Positions 7,806-15,172 of a DNA stretch of 64,000 nucleotides are shown one piece after another. The stretch comes from Salinarimonas sp. (GTDB lineage Bacteria; Pseudomonadota; Alphaproteobacteria; Rhizobiales; Beijerinckiaceae): NCBI RefSeq assembly GCF_040111675.1, contig NZ_CP157794.1:5289494-5353493 (forward strand), in the 5' to 3' direction. Every line of letters starts with the position of its first letter. Position 1 is the stretch's first letter. The position numbers and the translations under genes were made by a program. A model generated the notes under the pieces. The model saw nothing but the letters and a program-made list of their open reading frames with translations. It was not told where the DNA came from and ran no database searches.

Positions 7806-9302
7806 TCAGTCCGCGATGAAGCCGAAGGTGCCCCTCAGCCCGATCGGATCGACCGGGCCCGCCGTGCCGTAGATCTGGTTCAGCCGCCCGAGCAGGACCG
7901 TCTGGGGATCGTAGGCGTCGACGAAGCCGTCGTCCGGCCGCGCCACCTCCGTCGGCTGCATGGGCTGCGCGATGTAGGGCGTGACGAGGATCATCAGCTC
8001 GGTCTCGCGCCGCTCGTAGGCGGTCGACCGGAACAGCGCGCCGAGGATCGGCACGTTGAGGAGGCCCGGAAAGCCGTTGACGCGCCGGTCCATGCGCTGG
8101 CTGAGCAGGCCCGCCGTCATGATCGTCGCGCCCGAGCCGAGCTCCAGGCTCGTCGCGGATTCACGCGTCTTGAAGCCGGGGTAGGGCGAGCCGCCGATCT
8201 CGACCGAGACGCTCGGATCGATTTCGCGCACCCGGGTCGCGACGCGCAGCGAGATGCGCCCGCTGGAGAGCACCACCGGCGTGAAGGAGAGGTTGACGCC
8301 GAAGTCGAGGAGCTCGATGCCGCACTCGAGGGTGGCCCCGGTGCCCGAGCAGCTGCGGATCGGGATCTGGCCGCCGGCCTGGAAATCCGCGGTCTCGCCC
8401 GAGATCGCCACGAGCGTCGGCTCGGCGAGGACCCGCAGCAGGCCCACGCTCTCGAAGGCGTCGAGGGTGGCCTCGAGGCTGAAGCCGCCGCCCTGAAGGC
8501 CGGCGCGCACCTCGCCGCCCGTGCCGGACGAGCTCAGGGTCAACCCTTCGAAGCCGCCCACGGGGTTCGGCGTCCAGCCCGCATTGGTCTCGATGCCGAA
8601 GCGCTTGAGCACGGAGCGCTCCACCTCGACCACCGTCACCCGCAGCATGACCTGGTCCTCGCCGCCGATCGTCAGCGAGTTGACCACCGCGCCCGCCGTG
8701 CCCTCGGAGACGCCGACGAAGGCCTGGGCGATGTCGACCGCCCGCTGGGCCTCGAGCGCCGAGGAGACGGCGCCCGTGAGCACGATCGATTCGCCCGCCG
8801 CCTGGACCTCCACGGTCGAGCCCGGCAGGGTGCGGCGCAGCGTGTCGCGCAGCGCCACGAGATCGCGGCCGACATCGACGTCGAGCGAGGCGATCTGCCG
8901 CCCCTCGGCGTCGAAGGCGAACACGGAGGTGGCGCCGGCGGCCTGCCCGATGAGGAAGATCTTGCGGGTCGAGCGCACGACGGCGTTGGCCACGGCGGGA
9001 TTGGCGACGAAGACCTCCCGCGCGTCCGCCGGGAGCTCCACGATCACGGACTTGCCCACCGCGACGTCGACCCGGCGCGCCACGGCGCCCTCTCCCGCGC
9101 CGATCCTGACGATCGGCGCCGAGGAGGCGACGTGCGGCGCGACGATGCCGGGCGCGGCGCGATCCCAGTCGGCGGCCGGCGCGGCGGTCGGCGCGGCGCC
9201 GAGCCCGAGGATAAGCGCGGCGCTCGCCAGCGCCGTCGCGAGAGGCCGCCGCGGCGGCGTCGGCCGCATCGCCTGAACGGAAAGGGACTCGAACGGGGGC
9301 AT
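7806..9302 (-). CDS. cpaC: Tad pilus outer membrane secretin CpaC/RcpA
   Basis: A 498-residue secretin that forms the outer membrane pore for the pilus. Seen: a signal peptide (ALASAALILGLGAAPTAAPA), an N-terminal pilus-formation domain (VGKSVIVELPADAREVFVAN), a BON-like segment (ESIVLTGAVSSALEAQRAVD) and the C-terminal secretin domain ending with VPILGALFRSTAYERRETEL and LVTPYI. I prefer the ATG at 9302 (MPPFESL), 11 bp after the cpaB stop with GAGAGG upstream; an ATG at 9269 (MRPTPP) is the alternative. The frame stays open upstream but only through antisense cpaB. Confidence 0.95.
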   Translation of the reverse strand: MPPFESLSVQAMRPTPPRRPLATALASAALILGLGAAPTAAPAADWDRAAPGIVAPHVASSAPIVRIGAGEGAVARRVDVAVGKSVIVELPADAREVFVANPAVANAVVRSTRKIFLIGQAAGATSVFAFDAEGRQIASLDVDVGRDLVALRDTLRRTLPGSTVEVQAAGESIVLTGAVSSALEAQRAVDIAQAFVGVSEGTAGAVVNSLTIGGEDQVMLRVTVVEVERSVLKRFGIETNAGWTPNPVGGFEGLTLSSSGTGGEVRAGLQGGGFSLEATLDAFESVGLLRVLAEPTLVAISGETADFQAGGQIPIRSCSGTGATLECGIELLDFGVNLSFTPVVLSSGRISLRVATRVREIDPSVSVEIGGSPYPGFKTRESATSLELGSGATIMTAGLLSQRMDRRVNGFPGLLNVPILGALFRSTAYERRETELMILVTPYIAQPMQPTEVARPDDGFVDAYDPQTVLLGRLNQIYGTAGPVDPIGLRGTFGFIAD

Positions 9303-9313
9303 GGGCGCCTCTC

Positions 9314-10114
9314 TCACGGGATCGGGCTCGAGCGCGGGATGCCGAAGCGCACGATGGTCAGGCTGTCCGCTTCCTCCTCGACGGCCTCCTCCTCCGCGCT
9401 CGGCGAGGCGTCCGCGAGGCTGCGCAGGACGAGGGAGAGCTGGCCGGTGCGCTGGGCGAGCGTGACGAACTCCGCCTGGGCGGGCGTCAGCTCGAGCGTG
9501 GCGGTCTCGCCGTCGACGAAGGCGTTGCCCTCCTCGTCGAGCTCGACGTTCTTGCCGATGGCGAGGACGCGGACGTTGCGCAGGATCGTCTCGGAGACGT
9601 GCACGTCCGTCTCGAGCTGCTGCGAGGCGGTCTCGTCGCGATAGGTGGAGATCACGTCGACGCGGTCGTTGGGGAGGACGAAGCCGCCTGCGGTGCTCGA
9701 TCCGCGCGAATCGATGGAGATGGCGACGGCGCGCATGCCCGAGGGCAGCACCGCCGACAGGAAGCCGCCGCTCTCGGACCGAACCAGTCGCTCGCGCCGG
9801 ATCGGCTCGCCGGCGAGCACGCCGGCCCGGGCGATGGCGCCGGTGGCGACCTCCATGCCGTCGTCGGCGGTGATGAGGCCCTCCGGAAGGGCGTCGGCCG
9901 GCCAGTCCTGCCAGCGCAGATCCTGCTCGGTGAGGGTCTGGCCCATCGGAATCGCGGCGGCCGCGACGAGGACGGAGGTCATGTCGAGGGCCGGTGCCGG
10001 CGCCGCGACCGGGACGGGCTCGGGAGCCGGAGGCGGATCGGAGCGCATCAGGATCATCGCCCCGGCGCCGGCCGCCAATGCGAGTCCCAGGACTGCCAGC
10101 TGTGCTCGTCTCAT
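9314..10114 (-). CDS. cpaB: Tad pilus assembly protein CpaB/RcpC (SAF domain)
   Basis: A 266-residue protein with an N-terminal membrane anchor (AQLAVLGLALAAGAGAMILM), an Ala/Pro-rich linker, and a SAF domain at about residues 45-110 (VLVAAAAIPMGQTLTEQDL). The RcpC region follows (GGFVLPNDRVDVISTYRD). CpaB is periplasmic and helps secretin assembly. The ATG has no strong Shine-Dalgarno sequence; a weak GGA lies inside a dyad at 10120-10158. The C-terminus is Glu-rich. Confidence 0.92.
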   Translation of the reverse strand: MRRAQLAVLGLALAAGAGAMILMRSDPPPAPEPVPVAAPAPALDMTSVLVAAAAIPMGQTLTEQDLRWQDWPADALPEGLITADDGMEVATGAIARAGVLAGEPIRRERLVRSESGGFLSAVLPSGMRAVAISIDSRGSSTAGGFVLPNDRVDVISTYRDETASQQLETDVHVSETILRNVRVLAIGKNVELDEEGNAFVDGETATLELTPAQAEFVTLAQRTGQLSLVLRSLADASPSAEEEAVEEEADSLTIVRFGIPRSSPIP

Positions 10115-10119
10115 GGTTC

Positions 10120-10158
10120 GAAGTCCGCGTGCTGCGAGAATTGCTCGCGTCGGACTTC
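10120..10158 (-). promoter_or_regulatory. Nested inverted repeat in the cpaB leader
   Basis: Outer arms GAAGTCCG (10120-10127) and CGGACTTC (10151-10158) are perfectly complementary. Inside them GCGAG (10134-10138) and CTCGC (10144-10148) form a second stem around AATTG. The structure begins only 5 bases upstream of the cpaB ATG and includes its only GGA-type ribosome binding sequence. It could be an RNA hairpin tuning cpaB translation or a DNA operator. Function is inference. Confidence 0.5.
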
Positions 10159-10214
10159 ATCAGCGAATCGTCAACTTATGGTTAATCGATCCTATCGAAC
10201 CGTTGGGCAATCGA

Positions 10215-10733
10215 TTACGTGGGGAAGGCCAGTCGCCAAACGGGCAGCGCGGGGAGCGCCGCGAAGGCGCTGCACGCGAGCGCGACGCCGTAGGGAACGC
10301 CGGCGCGCGGGTCGTGCAGACGCGAGACCCAGCCGACGCGGGCGAGGGCGAGCGGCAGGGGGAAGCGCCTCATCAGGACGAGCGCGAGGGTCAGCCCGGC
10401 GCCGAACATCGCCGTCTGGAACAGGTAGGCCGGCAGCAGGGGCCAGCCGATCCACAGCGCGATCGCCGCGGCGAGCTTGGCGTCGCCGCCGCCGATCCAG
10501 CCCATGGCGAAGAGGAGAAAGGTGCCGGTCAGCACCGCCGCGAAGGCGGCGAGGTGCCAGGCGAGCGTCTCCAGCGACAGGCCGGAGAGGGGGGCGAAGA
10601 GAGCGAAGGCCCCGAGAAGGGCGAGGCTCGCGCGGTTGGGGATCGTGTAGGACGTCAGATCGCTGGCGGCCGCGTACAGAATCGTGCCCGCGAACGCGGC
10701 GAGGACGACGATGGCGGGCAGCTGGTCGATCAT
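10215..10733 (-). CDS. cpaA: Prepilin peptidase CpaA/TadV (A24 family)
   Basis: A 172-residue polytopic membrane aspartic protease that cleaves the leader of Flp-type prepilins. The two catalytic aspartates sit in the usual motifs: AASDLTSYTIPN (about residue 25) and GWIGGGDAKLAAA (about residue 90). At least four hydrophobic segments are visible. It lies between the second pilin gene and cpaB. The 100-bp gap before cpaB carries two dyads (10120-10158 and TAATCGAT/ATCGATTA at 10183-10217). Confidence 0.92.
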   Translation of the reverse strand: MIDQLPAIVVLAAFAGTILYAAASDLTSYTIPNRASLALLGAFALFAPLSGLSLETLAWHLAAFAAVLTGTFLLFAMGWIGGGDAKLAAAIALWIGWPLLPAYLFQTAMFGAGLTLALVLMRRFPLPLALARVGWVSRLHDPRAGVPYGVALACSAFAALPALPVWRLAFPT

Positions 10734-10761
10734 GACCGGAATCCTTCGCGGGACGAGGCCG

Positions 10762-10953
10762 TCAGGTTTGCGGGTCCGCCGCTCTCGTGTCCTCGAAGCC
10801 CGCGACCAGGGTCTCGAACACGCCCGAGAGGACCGGCACGAGCGGGGGAAGCGAGGCCATGATCGCCAGGACGATGATCACGGCGATGAGCGCGTATTCC
10901 GTCGGCACGGAGCCGTCGGTCAGGTGCGCGAAGCGGCGGGCGAGGCGCAGCAT
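10762..10953 (-). CDS. Second, divergent Flp-type pilin
   Basis: A 63-residue protein with the Flp processing pattern G-X4-E-Y (DGSVPTEYALIAVIIVLAI): cleavage after Gly gives the conserved Glu5/Tyr6 start of a hydrophobic helix. It differs clearly from the first pilin in the helix and has an acidic tail (FEDTRAADPQT). It may be a minor pilin. It lies between the main flp gene and cpaA, which would process it. Confidence 0.85.
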   Translation of the reverse strand: MLRLARRFAHLTDGSVPTEYALIAVIIVLAIMASLPPLVPVLSGVFETLVAGFEDTRAADPQT

Positions 10954-11035
10954 GGGACGCGCTCCAAAGGGCTGCGGAGCCTCCGCCGACGGTCTCGGCA
11001 GAGGCCCCGGAAGCGATCGCGTGCGGCGATCGCGA

Positions 11036-11230
11036 TCAGTCGCGGGCGTCGTTGTCGGTGCGCGCGGTGCTCAGCTCGGTCTGAACCGCGTCGAACGTCA
11101 GCGCCAGCTCGGTGCCGAGCACGTTGAGGACGGCGATGAGGCCGACGGCCACGATGGCGGCGATGAGGCCGTACTCGATGGCGGTGGCGCCCGACTCGTC
11201 CTTGACGAAGCGCTTGAACAGGTTGGTCAT
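11036..11230 (-). CDS. flp: Flp/Fap-type major pilin
   Basis: A 64-residue prepilin: positively charged leader (MTNLFKRFVKDESG), then the hallmark ATAIEYGLIAAIVAVGLIAV with Glu and Tyr after the cleavage-site Gly. It is the first gene of the Tad operon and probably encodes the main pilus subunit. A Lys/Asp-rich leader and a soluble C-terminal tail of about 20 residues are normal for the family. GAGGAGCAC lies upstream of the ATG. Confidence 0.95.
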   Translation of the reverse strand: MTNLFKRFVKDESGATAIEYGLIAAIVAVGLIAVLNVLGTELALTFDAVQTELSTARTDNDARD

Positions 11231-11709
11231 GGGTGTGCTCCTCGTTTCGACTTCTGCTTCGACACGCGGCCGGCGGTCTCGCTTCTGGCGCCGGGCGGCG
11301 ATGTGCTCACCCTAGGCGAGGACATCTTGCCGCGAAGTTAAATCGCGCAAGCATTCCCAAATACATCGTGATTGTAGATCGGATGGTTAATCTTTTATCT
11401 GCGTGCAACGTTATCGAAACGATTTGAAAGTCAGCTGTGCCGGAACGGGAATCGGACAGTATTTGTTGGTCAACCCGAATTTACGCTTCAGGCGACGACG
11501 ACCTTCGTCTGTCGCAGGTTGAGCCGATCGCAAGTGGAGCGCAATGGGCCTTCCGGCTCGCTGCGAGTTGATCGACCGCGGCACGGCAAGTCGAGCCGGT
11601 CGCGTTCAGACAATCTTCACCAATTTCCGCTGTCTTCGAGGCGTTGATAGTCTCTCACGCACGGCTCGAGCGCCTGCCGCCGGCCGGCGGGTACGAAGAG
11701 AAACGGACC
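11231..11709. other. Divergent promoter region between the Tad operon and the CpaC-N/TadE genes
   Basis: 479 bp without a supported gene. The part from 11335 to 11500 is clearly AT-richer than its surroundings (GTTAAATCG, GGTTAATCTTTTATC, GAATTTACGC) and must carry promoters for the minus-strand pilin operon and the plus-strand gene at 11710. I could not assign -35/-10 boxes with confidence. TTAA half-sites occur, but no full TTAA-N7-TTAA CtrA-like site was found. Confidence 0.5.
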
Positions 11710-12366
11710 ATGCGCATGCGCAGCGATCGCCCGCCTCACCGTCATCCGCGCCGCCTCGCAGCGTCGGTGGCGCGCGTCGCCGCGCTGTCCCTCGCGATCG
11801 GCGCGGGGTCGGTCGGCGCCGCGCAGGCTCAGGAGGCCATCCCCGTCCCGAGCCCCGACGCCGAGGCGGGGGCGGCCGCGATGGCGCCCGCGCCTCGCAT
11901 CCTCGCCGTGACCGCCCCCGTGCAGCCGTCGCCCGAAGGCGATCCGGCGGCCGGCGCGGAGGCCTCCATGCGCGCGCGGGGTCCGTCTCTCGACGTGCTC
12001 GAGGTCTATCTCGATCACGCCAAGGTCATCCGCCTGCCCGAGCGCGCGCAGACGGTCATCGTCGGCAATCCGTTCATCGCCGACGTGACGGTCCAGCGAA
12101 ACGGCATCCTCGTCGTCACCGGCAAGGCCTATGGCGCGACGAACCTGATCGCGCTCGATCCGGACGGCCTGCTCCTCGCCGAGAGCATGATCAGCGTGAA
12201 GGCGCCCGCCGATTCCGTGGTCGTGGTGCAGCGCGGGCTCGCGCGCGAGAGCTACAGCTGCACGCCCGGCTGCCAGCCCTCGCTGAGGCTCGGGGACTCG
12301 GCGGAGTATTTCGGCGCCGTCGGCGCCCAGGCGACGCAGCGCAGCGAGCTGGCGGTCGGGCGCTGA
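11710..12366 (+). CDS. Stand-alone pilus-formation N-terminal domain protein (CpaC N-domain-like)
   Basis: A 218-residue exported protein: signal peptide ending near VGAAQA, a linker, then a domain (SLDVLEVYLDHAKVIRLPER ... VGNPFIADVTVQRNGILVVT) that resembles the N-terminal domain of CpaC-type secretins without the secretin pore. Two Cys residues near the C-terminus (YSCTPGCQPS) may form a disulfide. It is divergent from the Tad operon and followed by two TadE-like genes, so a periplasmic role in pilus assembly is likely. ATG at 11710 is preceded by GAAGAGA; an upstream in-frame ATG at 11644 is less likely. Confidence 0.8.
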   Translation: MRMRSDRPPHRHPRRLAASVARVAALSLAIGAGSVGAAQAQEAIPVPSPDAEAGAAAMAPAPRILAVTAPVQPSPEGDPAAGAEASMRARGPSLDVLEVYLDHAKVIRLPERAQTVIVGNPFIADVTVQRNGILVVTGKAYGATNLIALDPDGLLLAESMISVKAPADSVVVVQRGLARESYSCTPGCQPSLRLGDSAEYFGAVGAQATQRSELAVGR

Positions 12367-12480
12367 CGCGGATCGCGCGAAAACACGCCCATCGTCGCAA
12401 GGGTCGAGAAATCTTTTTTCGCTAAATCGTCTCGGCATCGCGGCGCGATGCGCGCCCGCGCTTGTCGAGGAGGTCGAGCG

Positions 12481-13080
12481 ATGTGGGCCAAGCCAGCGGA
12501 ACACGCCCCCTCCCGGCGCCGGAACCGGCGCCTGTTCGGCGTTCGCGCGATCAGGCGGCTGCGACGCTGCGAGGACGGCTCGACGGCGATCGAGTTCGCC
12601 TTCGTCTCCGTGCCGTTCTTCGCGCTCCTCTTCGCGATTCTCGAGACGGCGCTCGTCTTCTGGACGACGCAGGTGCTCGAGACCGCGGTGACGGACGCCT
12701 CGCGCCTGATCTACACCGGCCAGTTCCAGGACCAGCACGCGGCCGCCACGCCCGAGGAGATGCGCACGGCCTTCCGCGACGAGATCTGCGCGCGCGTCGT
12801 CGCCTTGATCTCGTGCTCCACCATGCTCCAGGTCGACGTGCGCCGCTTCGGCGATTTCGGCTCGGTCACCGTCGATCCGCTGATCGACGGCGAAGGCGCC
12901 TTCTCGTCCGACGCGTTCGGATTCCAGGCGAGCGGCGAGCGCGAGGTCGTGGTGGTGCGGGCGGCCATCGAATATCCGGTCTTCGTGACCCTGCTCGACG
13001 CGTCGCGGGCGAACCTCGCCAACGGCCGGCGCCTCATCGTGGCCTCCGCCGCGTTCCGGAACGAGCCCTTCGGCCAATAG
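12481..13080 (+). CDS. TadE-like pilus assembly pseudopilin
   Basis: A 199-residue protein with a basic N-terminus and a TadE-type hydrophobic segment (DGSTAIEFAFVSVPFFALLF) followed by a soluble domain with two Cys (EICARVVALISCST). TadE/TadF proteins are processed by the same prepilin peptidase and help Flp pilus formation. GAGGAGG lies 7 bp before the chosen ATG at 12481; an upstream ATG at 12448 lacks such a site. The next gene starts 11 bp later, so they are one unit. Confidence 0.88.
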   Translation: MWAKPAEHAPSRRRNRRLFGVRAIRRLRRCEDGSTAIEFAFVSVPFFALLFAILETALVFWTTQVLETAVTDASRLIYTGQFQDQHAAATPEEMRTAFRDEICARVVALISCSTMLQVDVRRFGDFGSVTVDPLIDGEGAFSSDAFGFQASGEREVVVVRAAIEYPVFVTLLDASRANLANGRRLIVASAAFRNEPFGQ

Positions 13081-13091
13081 GAGAGCGCATC

Positions 13092-13673
13092 GTGAGCAGA
13101 GCCCATCGCCTCCTCGCCCGTCGTCTGCGCGACTTCCGCGCCGCACGCGCCGGCGTCGCCGCCATCGAGTTCGCCTTGATCCTGCCCGTCATGGTGCTGC
13201 TCTATCTCGGCATGACGCAGGTGACGCTCGGCCTGAACATGGATCGCAAGGTGACGATCCTGTCGCGCACGGTGGCAGACCTCGTGGGCCGCGATCGCGA
13301 CGTGAGCGCGGCCGAGCTCGACGAGATCATCCGCGCCGCGACGGTGGTGCTCGAGCCCTACGATCCGACCCCGGTCACGATCGTTCTCAGCAGCGTCTAC
13401 GTCACGCAGCTCAAGGACGGCAGCCTGGAGGGCCGCGTCTGCTGGAGCTACGCCAACGCCAACGGCGTCGCACGGGCGCGCGAGGCGATCATGCCGATCC
13501 CCGTCGGCTTCGATACGGCCCAGACCTCCTACGTCTTCGCGGAGGTGGCGCTGCCCTACGAGCCGGCCTTCTCGCCCGACGCCTTCATGAAGAAGATCAC
13601 GCTGAGGGACGATACCGCCTGGCCGGTGCGCAACGCCGCCGAGGTGGCGTTCTCCGGGCGCACCTGCCTGTGA
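13092..13673 (+). CDS. TadE/TadF-like pilus assembly pseudopilin
   Basis: A 193-residue protein with the TadE signature AGVAAIEFALILPVMVLLYL near residue 20 and a soluble C-terminal domain. It starts with GTG at 13092 just after GGAGAG, 11 bp beyond the previous TadE-like gene. Upstream open frame is antisense or shadow. It ends 10 bp before the convergent upp gene. With its neighbour it forms a minor-pseudopilin pair for the Tad system. Confidence 0.87.
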   Translation: MSRAHRLLARRLRDFRAARAGVAAIEFALILPVMVLLYLGMTQVTLGLNMDRKVTILSRTVADLVGRDRDVSAAELDEIIRAATVVLEPYDPTPVTIVLSSVYVTQLKDGSLEGRVCWSYANANGVARAREAIMPIPVGFDTAQTSYVFAEVALPYEPAFSPDAFMKKITLRDDTAWPVRNAAEVAFSGRTCL

Positions 13674-13683
13674 GGCGACACGT

Positions 13684-14313
13684 TCAGCGCGTCCCGAACA
13701 TGCGGTCGCCGGCGTCGCCGAGCCCCGGCACGATGTAGCCGTGGTCGTTCAGGCGCTCGTCGATCGCCGCCGTCCAGATGCGCACGTCGGGATGCGCCTC
13801 CTGCATGCGGGCGACGCCCTCGGGGGCCGCGAGCAGGCAGACGAAGCGCAGGTCGCGGGCGCCGCGCTGCTTCAGCCGCTCGATCGCCGCCACCGCCGAG
13901 TTCGCCGTCGCCAGCATCGGGTCGAGCACCATCACCAGCCGGTCGGCGAGGTCGGACGGGGCCTTGAAGTAATATTCGACCGCCTGCAGCGTCTCGGGAT
14001 CGCGGTAGAGGCCGATATGGGCCACGCGGGCGGAGGGCACGAGATCGAGCATTCCGTCGAGGAAGCCGACGCCGGCGCGCAGGATCGGCGCGAAGACGAG
14101 CTTCTTCCCGGCGATCTGCGGCGCCTGCATCGGCGCGAGCGGCGTCTCGACCGTGACGTATTCCAGCGGCAGGTCGCGCGTGACCTCGTAGCAGAGCAGC
14201 ATGCCGATCTCGTTGAGCAGCTGCCGGAAGCCCTTCGTCGAGCGTTCCTTGGCGCGCATCAGGGTGAGCTTGTGCTGGACGAGCGGGTGATCGACGACGG
14301 TGACGCCCTGCAT
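13684..14313 (-). CDS. upp: Uracil phosphoribosyltransferase
   Basis: A 209-residue pyrimidine salvage enzyme that makes UMP from uracil and PRPP. Length is as expected. Seen: N-terminal VVDHPLVQHKLTLMR, PILRAGVGFLDGMLDLVPSA, and the PRPP-binding loop VMVLDPMLATANSA, with the uracil-binding end YIVPGLGDAGDR. ATG at 14313 has AGGAAGG upstream. It stands alone between the TadE-like and SH3 genes. Confidence 0.96.
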   Translation of the reverse strand: MQGVTVVDHPLVQHKLTLMRAKERSTKGFRQLLNEIGMLLCYEVTRDLPLEYVTVETPLAPMQAPQIAGKKLVFAPILRAGVGFLDGMLDLVPSARVAHIGLYRDPETLQAVEYYFKAPSDLADRLVMVLDPMLATANSAVAAIERLKQRGARDLRFVCLLAAPEGVARMQEAHPDVRIWTAAIDERLNDHGYIVPGLGDAGDRMFGTR

Positions 14314-14521
14314 GATCCGGATCCCTTCCTGACGGCCGTTGCTGACGCTCTCTCCTAGCCGAAGCGCGAGGGGATGGGAACGGCGCGCGGCGTCGCCGTC
14401 CACCCGTTCATCTCCCGCTCAGGCGGACGGGCTTAAGGACGGCTCTCGTGCACGAGGCGAACCGTCCGGGCGGTCCCGGCGTTCGGCCCGCACCGTCCGC
14501 TCGAGGAAAGGATGGACAGCC

Positions 14522-15151
14522 ATGGCGCAAGGAACCCATGCCGCCACCCAGGCCGCCACATACGCGGCCTGCGGGCGCGCGCTGCTCGCCGCCCTGGTCG
14601 GCGCGGTCGCGCTCCTGATCGCCGCGACCGACCTCGCCGCCGCCGCGCCGGCGCGCACGACGGCCGATCTCAACCTGCGTACCGGCCCCGGCACGCAATA
14701 TCGCGTCATCCTGGCGATGCCGCGCGGCAGCCTCGTCGACGTGGGCCGGTGCGTGCCGCGCTGGTGCGAGGTCTCCTATCGCGGCCGCGTCGGCTGGGCG
14801 TCGAGCCGCTACCTGCGCCAGGGCGGACGCCCGGGGCCGGTCTATCCCGCACCCGCGCCTGCGCCGGTCTATCCGGGAACGCCCTTTCCGTTCCCCTTCC
14901 CGTTCCCCTTCCCGGACGTCGATCCGCGCCCGGACTATCCGACGCGGGGGATCTGCCGCGAGCGGCCGGCGCGCTGGCTGATCGGCGAGCGGGCGACCGA
15001 GCGCCGCCTCCAGGCCGCCCTCGACGCCTCCGGCGCGCGCCGGCTGCGGGTCGAGGAGCCGGGGCGGTTCTACACGCAGGACTATCGTGAGGACCGCCTG
15101 ACCGTGACGGTGAACCGCCGCGACATCGTCGTCGACGTGGAGTGCCGGTGA
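14522..15151 (+). CDS. Exported SH3-domain protein with an I78-inhibitor-like C-terminus
   Basis: A 209-residue protein: signal peptide or anchor (LVGAVALLIAATDLAAAAPA), a bacterial SH3 domain at about residues 46-98 (ADLNLRTGPGTQYRVILAMP ... GRVGWASSRYL), a Pro/Phe-rich linker with repeated PFPF, then a domain of about 60 residues starting CRERPARWLIGERATERRL. That last part matches the pattern of the I78 serine-protease-inhibitor family (iGe.At...l, then yTqDYReDRLTV and a final ...VEC). GAGGAAAGG precedes the ATG. A periplasmic wall-associated or protease-modulating role is inferred. Confidence 0.75.
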   Translation: MAQGTHAATQAATYAACGRALLAALVGAVALLIAATDLAAAAPARTTADLNLRTGPGTQYRVILAMPRGSLVDVGRCVPRWCEVSYRGRVGWASSRYLRQGGRPGPVYPAPAPAPVYPGTPFPFPFPFPFPDVDPRPDYPTRGICRERPARWLIGERATERRLQAALDASGARRLRVEEPGRFYTQDYREDRLTVTVNRRDIVVDVECR

Positions 15152-15172
15152 CGGGCATCCGGGAGCGCGGCG

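Noticed and set aside
11231..11709. CtrA-type regulation of the pilin promoter
   Set aside because: Only TTAA half-sites are present; no TTAA-N7-TTAA was found.
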